A stretch of 19,106 nt of DNA from NCBI GenBank assembly GCA_964365025.1, contig CAYIOJ010000015.1, positions 1 to 19,106 of the forward strand, in the 5' to 3' direction. The notes beneath the pieces were generated by a model. That model was not told where the DNA came from. It saw only the letters and a list, made by a program, of their open reading frames with translations, and did no database searches. This document shows, piece by piece, positions 7,321 through 14,593 of this stretch. The number at the start of each line of letters is the position of its first letter. Within the stretch, counting starts at the first letter, position 1. The translations under genes were made by a program, and so were the position numbers. The DNA comes from UBA10003 sp964365025. GTDB taxonomy: Bacteria; Patescibacteriota; Patescibacteriia; Magasanikbacterales; UBA10003.

Positions 7321-7462
7321 TTTTTTGAAGCTAGGATATGTTTGAGCCAGACCGAGGCATTTTGCTATGGCTAAGGCCGGGGAATGCCGAGGTCGGTCCC
7401 CGACGATAAGTCGGGGAGGCGAGTTTATCCTAGCGAAAAAAATCATCTGCCGAGCCCGCGCT
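7302..7462. repeat. 161-bp palindromic, structured intergenic element overlapping the dprA stop
   Basis: Outer arms: 7302-7338 (AGCGGGC... to GCTAGGATA) is an imperfect inverted copy of 7426-7462 (TATCCTAGC... to GCCCGCGCT). Their best matches are GGCAGAT(A/G)ATTTTTT and GCTAGGATA. Inside are two further stems. Stem 2 is GACC (7350-7353) with GGTC (7391-7394) plus GGCATT (7356-7361) with AATGCC (7383-7388), the two helices separated by opposed GA/GA bases. Stem 3 is a perfect 8-bp hairpin, TCCCCGAC/GTCGGGGA (7397-7417), with a GATAA loop. The whole folds as a three-way junction. It could be a non-autonomous palindromic mobile repeat, a structured RNA, or a read-through barrier between dprA and topA. 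Confidence 0.7.
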
Positions 7463-7476
7463 TACAGAACAAAAAT

Positions 7477-7505
7477 TTGACATTTAGCCATATAACTATT
7501 ATCTT
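7477..7505 (+). promoter_or_regulatory. Predicted topA promoter giving a near-leaderless mRNA
   Basis: A perfect TTGACA (7477-7482), a 17-nt spacer and TATCTT (7500-7505) predict a start near 7512, 3 nt before the topA ATG. The gap has no Shine-Dalgarno motif, so the message is probably leaderless or nearly so. Confidence 0.55.
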
Positions 7506-7514
7506 ATCTAACAT

Positions 7515-9725
7515 ATGTCTCAACTCGTTATCGTGGAGTCCCCTACCAAAGCCAAAACTATCTCAAAGTTTTTAGGTAATGAATACATTATCAGGTCTTC
7601 TTTTGGCCATATTCGCGATCTGCCCAAATCTGAATTGGGCGTAGATATTGCCAATGATTTCACTCCGGAATATGTTGTTCCGGCTGACAAAAAAAAGGTA
7701 GTGACGGAATTGAAAAATTTGGCAAAAAAAGCAGATGGCATTTTGTTCGCTACTGACGGCGACCGCGAGGGAGAGGCCATTTCTTGGCATTTGGCCAATG
7801 TATTAAAAGTAAAGCCGGCCAAGGCGCAACGCTTGGTATTTCACGAAATCACTGCTCATGCCATTCAAGAGGCCTTAAAACACCCGCGCTCATTGGATTT
7901 GAACCTAGTCAACGCCCAGCAAGCCAGACGCGTCTTGGATCGTTTGGTGGGCTATAAATTGTCGCCGTTTTTATGGAAAAAAGTTGCTAAAGGACTTTCG
8001 GCCGGCCGCGTACAATCGGTGGCTGTGCGCTTGGTGGTAGAAAAGGAAAAAGAAATTCAAAAATTCAAAATTGAAGAATTTTGGACAGTAGAGGCGAACT
8101 TTACCAAAGATGGACAAGAATTCGTTGCCAAACTGCATAAAGTTGATGGCAAAATTTTAGAAAAATTGGCGATTAAATCAAAAGACGAAGCCGAGGCAAT
8201 TTTAAAAAAATTAGAAAAAACCGGTTATACTGTTTTATCTTTAGAAAAAAAGCAAGTAAAAAAACGGCCGCTTCCGCCATTTACCACCTCCACCTTGCAA
8301 CAAGATGCCAACCGCCGGCTTGGTTTTTCCGCCAAACTTACCATGATGCTCGCGCAAAAACTGTACGAGGGTGTGGACATTCCCGGACATGGTTCAGTTG
8401 GTTTAATTACCTACATGAGAACCGACTCCGTGGCCTTAGCGGAAAAATTTCTTAACGAGGCGCGCGGCTATTTGCAACAAACATTTGGCAAGGACTTTTT
8501 GCCGGCCAAACCGCACCAATACACTACCAAATCAAAACTGGCGCAAGAAGCGCAAGAAGCCATCCGCCCAACCGAAGCTGACCGTGATCCCGCTTCTCTC
8601 AAAGATGCTTTGGAGCCGCGAATGTGGAAACTTTACGATTTAATTTGGAAACGTGCTTTAGCCAGCCAAATGACCGAGGCGATTTTTGAAGCCACAGCCG
8701 CGGATATTGCGAATGATGATTCAAAATATATTTTCCGCGCCACTGGCAACATCATTGTTTTCCCCGGTTACTTAAAACTCTATCCGGAATCACAAAAAGA
8801 ATCCATTTTGCCGGCTCTTATTGAAAAAGAAAAACTTGAATTGTTAAAAATTGAACCATTGCAACATTTTACAGAACCGCCGGCGCGCTATAACGACGCG
8901 TCGTTAGTTAAGGCCTTGGAAGAGCATGGTATCGGGCGGCCTTCAACTTACGCGCCAACCATTTCCACCATCATTGCCAGAAAATATGTGGAACGCGATG
9001 AAAAAAAACGGTTCAAACCCACAGACATCGGCTTTTTAGTGACAGAAATTCTGGTTCAACATTTTCCTCAAGTGGCTGATTATGAATTTACCGCCAAAAT
9101 GGAAGATGATTTTGATACCATTGCCGAAGGCAAAGCGCCATGGGTTCAAATTATTAAGGACTTTTATATGCCATTTGCAAAAAATTTAGCCGTCAAAGAC
9201 GCTGAACTCACTAAAAAAGAGCTGACTGAACAAGAAACCAAAGAAATTTGTGAAAAATGCGGCTCGCCCATGGTGATTAAAACCGGCCGCTTCGGCAGAT
9301 TCCTGGCCTGCTCCAATTATCCTACCTGCAAAAATACCAAGCAATTGTCGGCCGATGGCACGACGCAAAACGCCGAAAGCAATCTACTGGAGGAAAAATG
9401 TCCGCAATGCGGCTCGCCTTTGCAAAAACGCCACGGTCGCTTTGGCGAATTTATCAGTTGTTCGGCTTATCCCAAATGCAAATACATTAAAAAAGAAAAA
9501 AAGGGCACGGGCGTAACTTGTCCCGGCTGCGGTAAGGGCGAAATTGTGGAACGACGCACCCGTTTTAAAAAAATATTTTATTCTTGCGAAAGGTACCCCG
9601 ATTGCAAATTTGCCCTGTGGCAAAAACCGACCGGTGAAAAGTGCCCAACCTGCGAGTCACTCATGGTCTATTCCGGCAAAGACAAAATATCGTGTAGTAA
9701 TAAAGAATGCAAAACAAACGCATAA
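7515..9725 (+). CDS. topA: DNA topoisomerase I (type IA)
   Basis: Relaxes negative supercoils by a transient 5'-phosphotyrosine break. The N-terminal TOPRIM domain has the catalytic Glu8 (VIVESPTKAKTI) and the acidic set Asp81, Asp83 and Glu85 (ATDGDREGEA). The active-site Tyr300 lies in GLITYMRTDS. The C-terminus has four Cys4 zinc ribbons, starting near residues 577, 627, 664 and 704; the first two contain GRFG(R/E)F. The length of 736 aa is normal for a form with several zinc ribbons. The gene stands alone: its own promoter (7477-7505) follows the palindromic element, and an intrinsic terminator overlaps its stop codon. Confidence 0.97.
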   Translation: MSQLVIVESPTKAKTISKFLGNEYIIRSSFGHIRDLPKSELGVDIANDFTPEYVVPADKKKVVTELKNLAKKADGILFATDGDREGEAISWHLANVLKVKPAKAQRLVFHEITAHAIQEALKHPRSLDLNLVNAQQARRVLDRLVGYKLSPFLWKKVAKGLSAGRVQSVAVRLVVEKEKEIQKFKIEEFWTVEANFTKDGQEFVAKLHKVDGKILEKLAIKSKDEAEAILKKLEKTGYTVLSLEKKQVKKRPLPPFTTSTLQQDANRRLGFSAKLTMMLAQKLYEGVDIPGHGSVGLITYMRTDSVALAEKFLNEARGYLQQTFGKDFLPAKPHQYTTKSKLAQEAQEAIRPTEADRDPASLKDALEPRMWKLYDLIWKRALASQMTEAIFEATAADIANDDSKYIFRATGNIIVFPGYLKLYPESQKESILPALIEKEKLELLKIEPLQHFTEPPARYNDASLVKALEEHGIGRPSTYAPTISTIIARKYVERDEKKRFKPTDIGFLVTEILVQHFPQVADYEFTAKMEDDFDTIAEGKAPWVQIIKDFYMPFAKNLAVKDAELTKKELTEQETKEICEKCGSPMVIKTGRFGRFLACSNYPTCKNTKQLSADGTTQNAESNLLEEKCPQCGSPLQKRHGRFGEFISCSAYPKCKYIKKEKKGTGVTCPGCGKGEIVERRTRFKKIFYSCERYPDCKFALWQKPTGEKCPTCESLMVYSGKDKISCSNKECKTNA

Positions 9726-9750
9726 AAAAGCCCGGGCAACCGGGCTTTTT
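9725..9750 (+). terminator. Intrinsic terminator of topA
   Basis: AAAAAGCCCGG (9725-9735), a GCAA tetraloop (9736-9739) and CCGGGCTTTTT (9740-9750) form a perfect 11-bp stem with an A run before and a T run after. It starts on the last base of the topA stop codon. The symmetry would also allow leftward termination. Confidence 0.92.
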
Positions 9751-9752
9751 GG

Positions 9753-9781
9753 TAGACAAAAAGCTAAATTTAGTGTATAAA
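9753..9781 (+). promoter_or_regulatory. Predicted rel promoter
   Basis: TAGACA (9753-9758), a 17-nt spacer and TATAAA (9776-9781) lie directly after the topA terminator. The predicted start near 9788 leaves a leader of about 40 nt to ATG 9829. Confidence 0.5.
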
Positions 9782-9828
9782 CAAAGAGTTGCCCATAAAG
9801 ACAGACATCTTGACGGCATACAAAAAAT

Positions 9829-11340
9829 ATGGAAACGATTGAAAATCTCTTAAAAATTATCAAGAACTATAACCCTAAAGCCGATCTAGATTTAGTGCGG
9901 TTGGCTTATGATTTTGCCGAACAAGCTCACCGAGGACAAAAGAGGTTGTCCGGAGCCCCATATATTGAACATCCGCTGAATGTGGCCGTAACTTTGGCCG
10001 AGATGAAGCTGGACACATCAATTATTATAGCCGGTCTTTTGCACGACATTCCCGAAGACACCTCCGTAACTTTGAGCGAAGTCAAAAAAAACTTCGGGGC
10101 TGATGTGGCCTCCATGGTGGAAGGCGTTACCAAATTGGGCAAACTGAAATACCGCGGCATGGAACGCTACATTGAAAATTTGCGTAAAATGTTTATTGCC
10201 ATTGCCAAAGACATTCGCGTAATTATAATTAAATTCGCCGACCGCCTGCATAATCTAAAAACTCTGGATGCTTTGCCTGAAAAAAAACGCTTTCGCGTAG
10301 CTTTGGAAAGTCTGGAAATTTATGCTCCCATTGCCAACCGCCTGGGTATGGGTGAAATGAAAGGGCTCTTGGAAGATTTTGCTTTTAAACACATGAATGC
10401 CAAAGAATATGAATGGATTAACCGCCTTTTAACTGAAAGCTATCAGCAGAGAAAAAAATGGCTGGATACAATTAAAAACATTACCCAAAAAGAATTAAAA
10501 ACATCAAATATCAAAATCATTTCTCTGCACGGGCGGGTAAAACACATCTATAGTCTATACTGTAAAGTTCTGCGTTACAATCGCGATATCAACAAAATTT
10601 ATGACTTGGTGGCTTTGCGCATTATCGTCAATGATTTGGCTGATTGTTACGCCACCTTGGGAGTGATTCACAAAATATGGCGCCCGGTGCCGAGTCGCAT
10701 CAAAGATTACATTTCTCAGCCCAAACCTAACGGCTATCAATCAATTCATACCACTGTTTTTACCATCGACGGACAAATCGTGGAGTTTCAAATTCGTACG
10801 GAAAAAATGCACGAAGAAGCCGAATTCGGCGTAGCCGCGCACTGGCATTATGATGAAAAAGGCGCGACTATCCCTTCTAAAAACATCGCTTGGGTCAAAG
10901 AATTGGCCGCTTTTCAAAAAATCGGCTTGCAAAAACTCACCGATTTGGAAAATCTCAAAATTGACGTTTTTCAAAACCGCATTTTTGTGTTCACGCCCAG
11001 AGGCGACGTGATTGATCTGCCCGAACGCGCCTCGCCGGTGGATTTTGCTTACACCATCCACACTGAACTCGGCAATAAATGCGTTGGCGCGCGCATTAAT
11101 GATCAGTTAGCCAGCCTGGACACTCCTTTGCGCAACGGCGATGTGGTGGAAATTCTAACTGATAAAAACCGCAAAGGCCCCAGTTTGGAATGGTTAAAAT
11201 TTGTCAAAACTAATACGGCGCGCGGCCATATTAAAGCCAAGGCCCACTCCTCTTTAACCGATTGGCTCAAAACAAAAATCCTTCCGGAGAAATTTCCCCA
11301 AAAGGAAACGGAAAAAATTCGCAAAAAAAAGTTACTTTGA
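9829..11340 (+). CDS. rel: (p)ppGpp synthetase/hydrolase, RelA/SpoT family, short form
   Basis: Makes and degrades the stringent-response alarmone (p)ppGpp. The HD hydrolase domain is intact: Arg35, His48, His72-Asp73 and Glu76-Asp77 (HDIPEDT), Asp138 and Asn142 (FADRLHN). The synthetase domain is also complete: GRVKHIYS (235-242), YDLVALRI (258-265), the NGYQSIHTT block (301-309) and VEFQIRT with Glu319. A TGS domain covers about 384-445. The protein then stops at 503 residues; long Rel/SpoT proteins are usually about 700 or more and carry helical, zinc-finger and ACT regulatory domains that are absent here. It has its own promoter and converges on parB, with the two coding regions overlapping by 9 bp. 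Likely bifunctional but with reduced ribosome or amino-acid sensing; the latter is inference. Confidence 0.95.
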   Translation: METIENLLKIIKNYNPKADLDLVRLAYDFAEQAHRGQKRLSGAPYIEHPLNVAVTLAEMKLDTSIIIAGLLHDIPEDTSVTLSEVKKNFGADVASMVEGVTKLGKLKYRGMERYIENLRKMFIAIAKDIRVIIIKFADRLHNLKTLDALPEKKRFRVALESLEIYAPIANRLGMGEMKGLLEDFAFKHMNAKEYEWINRLLTESYQQRKKWLDTIKNITQKELKTSNIKIISLHGRVKHIYSLYCKVLRYNRDINKIYDLVALRIIVNDLADCYATLGVIHKIWRPVPSRIKDYISQPKPNGYQSIHTTVFTIDGQIVEFQIRTEKMHEEAEFGVAAHWHYDEKGATIPSKNIAWVKELAAFQKIGLQKLTDLENLKIDVFQNRIFVFTPRGDVIDLPERASPVDFAYTIHTELGNKCVGARINDQLASLDTPLRNGDVVEILTDKNRKGPSLEWLKFVKTNTARGHIKAKAHSSLTDWLKTKILPEKFPQKETEKIRKKKLL

Positions 11341-11345
11341 AGTAA
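11332..11345. terminator. Small palindrome covering the convergent rel and parB stop codons
   Basis: TTACTT-TG-AAGTAA is preceded by eight A bases on the left and followed by a T-rich run on the right. Both stop codons (TGA rightward, TAA leftward) lie in it. It may act as a weak bidirectional terminator; the stem is short and A/T-rich, so this is tentative. Confidence 0.3.
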
Positions 11346-12222
11346 TAATTTTAATTATTTTCTTAAGTTCTTCAGTGGAAAAATAATCAATCTTGATATT
11401 TCCTTTTTCGCCGCGCTTGGTTACGCGCACTTTAGTGCCCAGCGCCTCGCGAAGCTGCCGCTCATAATCAATCACCAGCGCCTCGCGACGAGTCAATCCG
11501 GTTGTTTTCAGCCGATTGGCTTCAACTTTTTGCTCCACAGCCTGCACCGTGCCTTTTTCAGCCACCGCTTGGTGGTACATTTTCAATTGCTCTTTGGCTG
11601 TTGGCAAACCCAAAATAGCTCTACCCAAAGTATGGGTAATTGCTCCGTCAATCAGACCTTTTTGAATTTCTTGCGGCAAAGACAGCAGACGCAGAGTATT
11701 TGATACATACGGACGACTCTTGCCTACTTTTTTTGCAACATCATCGTGCGTTAATCCAAATTCATCCACCAATCGTTCATAGGCAAACGCTTCTTCAACG
11801 GGATTGAGATTTTTGCGTTGAATATTTTCAATCAAAGCCAATTCCAATTTTTCCAAATTCTTGGCTTGACGAATAATCGCCGGCACCGTGGCCAAATTCA
11901 AAATCTGCGCTGAACGGAAACGCCGCTCGCCGGCAATAAGTTCATATCCGCCGTCAACTGTTTCACTCAAAATTATCGGCTGAATAATGCCATGTTCTTT
12001 AATTGAATTGACCAAGTCCTCCAAATCTTGATGAGCAAAATTTTGGCGCGGCTGATAAGGATTGGCCTTGATAGCAGTCAAAGGAATCTGCCAAATCCGT
12101 CCGCTTTTGTCGCCTGTCTCAACAGAAAAATTCGTCGCGGATTTTCTCACCGTCGCGTCTTCCCTAACAGAACTATTTTTAAAAGTTGGAATCAGAGAAC
12201 CTAACCCCCTGCCTAAAGCCAT
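11332..12222 (-). CDS. parB: Chromosome-partitioning protein ParB (Spo0J)
   Basis: ParB binds parS sites near the origin, uses CTP to slide along DNA, and works with ParA and condensin in segregation. The N-terminus, MALGRGLGSLIP, is the typical ParA-contacting start. The ParB/CTPase domain shows NPYQPR (54-59), GERRFR (98-103) and the ENIQRKNLNPVEEA block (132-145). A helix-turn-helix follows (LTHDDVAKKVGKSRPYVSNT, 157-176), and a C-terminal dimerisation domain ends the protein. The length of 296 aa is normal. It lies downstream of parA, separated by 78 nt that hold a hairpin repeat and A/T-rich DNA. No Shine-Dalgarno is present. No parS-like 16-mer was seen in the window. Confidence 0.96.
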   Translation of the reverse strand: MALGRGLGSLIPTFKNSSVREDATVRKSATNFSVETGDKSGRIWQIPLTAIKANPYQPRQNFAHQDLEDLVNSIKEHGIIQPIILSETVDGGYELIAGERRFRSAQILNLATVPAIIRQAKNLEKLELALIENIQRKNLNPVEEAFAYERLVDEFGLTHDDVAKKVGKSRPYVSNTLRLLSLPQEIQKGLIDGAITHTLGRAILGLPTAKEQLKMYHQAVAEKGTVQAVEQKVEANRLKTTGLTRREALVIDYERQLREALGTKVRVTKRGEKGNIKIDYFSTEELKKIIKIITSK

Positions 12223-12255
12223 ATAATTAATTATTTAATTCAATAATTGAAATGA

Positions 12256-12292
12256 GCGAGACAAAAGAAAATTCATTTTCTTTTGCGAGCGA
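12256..12292 (-). repeat. GCGAGA-hairpin-CGAGCGA repeat, copy 1 (between parA and parB)
   Basis: GCGAGA (12256-12261), an A/T hairpin with CAAAAGAAAAT (12262-12272) opposite ATTTTCTTTTG (12275-12285), then CGAGCGA (12286-12292). The flanking GCGAGA...CGAGCGA layout recurs at 16301-16337 in the other orientation. Here the motif reads on the plus strand, antisense to the par transcript. Confidence 0.5.
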
Positions 12293-12300
12293 ATGAAATT

Positions 12301-13062
12301 TCAAGCTATGCTTATTACTTCTCTGGCCAATCGCTCATAGGCCTTCGCGCCTTTGGACGACGGGTCATAATGTAAAATTGATTTGCCAAATGATGGCGCC
12401 TCGGCCAGTCGAACACTTCGCGGAATCACCGAGCGAAAAATTTTATTGGGAAAATATTTGTATAATTCCTGCCAAACATCATTGGATAATTTATTGCGGC
12501 TGTCAAACATAGTGAGAACAGCTCCCATCACATCCAAATCAGGCCGCAAATTTTCTTTAACCAAACCAATGGTTTCCAAAAGCTGACCCAATCCCTCCAA
12601 AGCATAATACTCTGCCTGCACCGGTATTAATACAGTGTCCGCGGCCACAAGTCCATTCACAGTCAAAAGTCCAAGCGAAGGTGGGCAATCAATCAAAATA
12701 TATTCATAAGCGTGCTTGGCTTCCTCTAAAATCTCGCGCAATTTAAACTCGCGATTAGGCACATTGATAAGCTCAACATTAGCTCCGGCCAAGCCCAAAG
12801 TAGCCGGCGCCAGACGATAACCTTCATGATTGGTGTTGCAGACAATATCTCTCAAAGATGCCTCGCCAAGCAGGGTGTTATAAATGCCTTTTTCCAGCTT
12901 TCTATGGTCAATTCCCAAGCCGGAGGTGGCATTGGCCTGTGGATCAATATCCACCAATAACACAAACTTGCCCAGAGCGGCCAAATACGCCCCCAGATTC
13001 ACGGCCGTGGTAGTTTTGCCCACTCCGCCTTTTTGGTTGACAAGTGAAATGATTTTTGGCAT
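12301..13062 (-). CDS. parA: Chromosome-partitioning ATPase ParA (Soj)
   Basis: A deviant-Walker ATPase that forms gradients on the nucleoid to move ParB-parS complexes. KGGVGKTT (11-18) is the deviant P-loop with its signature Lys. VDIDPQANATSGL (37-49) and LIDCPPSLGLLT (Walker B region) complete the site. The length of 253 aa is normal. An upstream in-frame ATG at 13080 would add MGLFLI, but it overlaps the predicted -10 box and lies upstream of the transcription start, so ATG 13062 (MPKIISLVNQKGG) is preferred. The leader would be only about 10 nt with no Shine-Dalgarno. It is transcribed away from tRNA-Leu and precedes parB. Confidence 0.96.
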   Translation of the reverse strand: MPKIISLVNQKGGVGKTTTAVNLGAYLAALGKFVLLVDIDPQANATSGLGIDHRKLEKGIYNTLLGEASLRDIVCNTNHEGYRLAPATLGLAGANVELINVPNREFKLREILEEAKHAYEYILIDCPPSLGLLTVNGLVAADTVLIPVQAEYYALEGLGQLLETIGLVKENLRPDLDVMGAVLTMFDSRNKLSNDVWQELYKYFPNKIFRSVIPRSVRLAEAPSFGKSILHYDPSSKGAKAYERLAREVISIA

Positions 13063-13065
13063 AAT
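13037..13065 (+). promoter_or_regulatory. Predicted tRNA-Leu promoter inside the 5' end of parA
   Basis: A perfect TTGACA (13037-13042), a 17-nt spacer and CATAAT (13060-13065, 5 of 6) predict a rightward start near 13072. The tRNA begins 43 nt later. The CAT of this -10 is the complement of the parA start codon. The -35 lies in parA codons for Val-Asn, so a chance match from coding constraint is possible. Confidence 0.45.
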
Positions 13066-13078
13066 TAAGAATAATCCC

Positions 13079-13087
13079 ATTATATCA
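13079..13087 (-). promoter_or_regulatory. Extended -10 promoter of parA
   Basis: On the minus strand TGATATAAT is a TGn-extended -10 with a perfect TATAAT (13079-13084). No convincing -35 is present, which is common for extended -10 promoters. The start is predicted near 13072, about 10 nt before ATG 13062. Confidence 0.55.
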
Positions 13088-13114
13088 TATTTTAGATAAA
13101 ACGAACATATTTAA

Positions 13115-13201
13115 GCCGCTGTGGTGAAATTGGTATACACGTAGCACTCAAAATGCTATGGGCGCAAGTCCATGTCGGTTCGAGTCCGACCAGCGGCACC
13201 A
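13115..13201 (+). tRNA. tRNA-Leu (anticodon CAA)
   Basis: A class II tRNA with a long variable arm. The acceptor arms GCCGCTG/CAGCGGC pair, the anticodon stem TAGCA/TGCTA closes the loop CTCAAAA with anticodon CAA (reads UUG), and the variable arm GGGCGCAAGTCC follows. The T arm is GTCGG-TTCGAGT-CCGAC. Discriminator A and an encoded CCA (13199-13201) end it. It is the leftmost gene of a rightward group containing accessory genes. Confidence 0.97.
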
Positions 13202-13238
13202 ATATCAAACTTTCAAATTTTTTGTTTTACTAATAAAT

Positions 13239-14573
13239 ATGGACATAAATAAAAAATTACTACAACTAAATAATCAAAATCCTAAAATAATTTTGACTGG
13301 AATTTTGTTGCTAGTAATTTTAGTTGGCGCTTTCTTAATTTATAAGTGGCCGTTCACAAAAGATGGAGTATTGCCATCTATGAATAATCGACAAAATATA
13401 ATCTCTAATACTACAGATGGCAATAATCCATTAGAAGTTTTCTATTATACTCAGGATGATTCCTCAAGAGAAAACACCCAATACAAAATTTTTAAAGTGT
13501 CCCCAAATTTGGAAAAACCAGATCTCAACACTCACTCATTTACTATCGCTGGACATTACCCTTCAGTGATAACGGATTCTTGGAAAAAAAATACAATATT
13601 ATTCATAAAAAATTCGGAAATACAATCGGTTATTTATTCTATTGATGTTTCTTCACAAAATTCACAACCACAAACTTTACTTACAATACATTCTGATAGT
13701 AATAATGGAGAAAGAATTGGAGACGCGAGATATCTTGATGATGGTAATACTCTAGCTTTTATTACTTCAAGTGGTAAGCGCGAGCGCGCAGAAAATTCGG
13801 TTTTGAATATTATTTCTCTAAAAAATCAGCAAAATAAAGAAGTCTATCCATTGAGCGAAGAAAGTCCTCTCTATGCCGGTTTTGGTTTTTTAGCAACAAC
13901 ACCCGATAGTAAAACAGTCTATCTTCACGAGACTGGAGGCGATGGCGGTGCAATTTGGTCACAATGGTATAAAGTTGAACGTAAAACAAAAAAAGTACAA
14001 AAATTAGAAAATTTGCCACCAGTTGCGAAGGGTGAAGAAAATTTTACTTATTCTGTTTTCAGTCCTGACCGGACAAAATTAGCTTATGCGGATTTTTCTA
14101 TTATTATAGAACCGACTGATTTAGAGTTCAAAGAGTACAGCGTCGGTCAATGTTTAAAACATTTAGGTAGCGACGCTTTCCAAAAATATCAACCAGAAGG
14201 AGGAACTATTATGATTAAAGATATGAAAACCGGAAACACTAATGAAATTTTTCGCAACCTTTCATATTCAAACAATTTTTGTAAAAATATCGCCCGACGG
14301 ATTATTTCTATTAAATGGTTAGATAATTCTCGGCTTGCCTTTGAAACAATTGATGGGGTGTACGCACTGGATATAAATACTAAAAAACAACAGACGATTT
14401 TTACTTTCGAAAGGACAATGTCGCCAGGAGAACAAACAAGACCGTCAATTCAATCTATTCAGTTACCGTTTATATTTTTTTCCGATCGTAGTATTATTCA
14501 GACAAATACAAATAAACGGCTTGAACTTTTTACGCCTGAAGCACAAAAAGGAAACTTCTTTACTTTTGAATAA
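13239..14573 (+). CDS. Membrane-anchored predicted beta-propeller protein, unknown function
   Basis: I cannot name the family with confidence. The frame is open from inside the tRNA, so I start it at ATG 13239, giving 444 residues. One N-terminal transmembrane helix (about 18-37, ILTGILLLVILVGAFLIY) would leave the rest outside the cell. The exterior part shows repeated beta-rich blade-like segments of the TolB/WD40-like kind: YKIFKVSP, ARYLDDGNTLAFITSSG, FLATTPDSKTVYLHETGG, YSVFSPDRTKLAYAD and IKWLDNSRLAFETIDGVYAL. No catalytic signature is visible. The gene is A/T-rich, has no Shine-Dalgarno, follows tRNA-Leu by 37 nt with no obvious promoter, and precedes the LAGLIDADG gene by 20 nt. Co-transcription with the tRNA is possible. 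Confidence 0.75.
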   Translation: MDINKKLLQLNNQNPKIILTGILLLVILVGAFLIYKWPFTKDGVLPSMNNRQNIISNTTDGNNPLEVFYYTQDDSSRENTQYKIFKVSPNLEKPDLNTHSFTIAGHYPSVITDSWKKNTILFIKNSEIQSVIYSIDVSSQNSQPQTLLTIHSDSNNGERIGDARYLDDGNTLAFITSSGKRERAENSVLNIISLKNQQNKEVYPLSEESPLYAGFGFLATTPDSKTVYLHETGGDGGAIWSQWYKVERKTKKVQKLENLPPVAKGEENFTYSVFSPDRTKLAYADFSIIIEPTDLEFKEYSVGQCLKHLGSDAFQKYQPEGGTIMIKDMKTGNTNEIFRNLSYSNNFCKNIARRIISIKWLDNSRLAFETIDGVYALDINTKKQQTIFTFERTMSPGEQTRPSIQSIQLPFIFFSDRSIIQTNTNKRLELFTPEAQKGNFFTFE

Positions 14574-14593
14574 ATAGTGATCGGTCTACAAAT

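Noticed and set aside
13063..13080. Earlier ATG for parA at 13080
   Set aside because: It overlaps the predicted -10 box and adds MGLFLI before the canonical MPKIISLVNQKGG start.
11332..13087. parS site or replication origin near parAB
   Set aside because: I looked for the GTTTCACGTGAAAC-type palindrome and for DnaA-box clusters around parAB and saw none; the origin is probably elsewhere, or parS differs.
13158..13238. Upstream extension of the beta-propeller gene
   Set aside because: This start lies inside tRNA-Leu; ATG 13239 directly precedes a normal membrane-anchor N-terminus.
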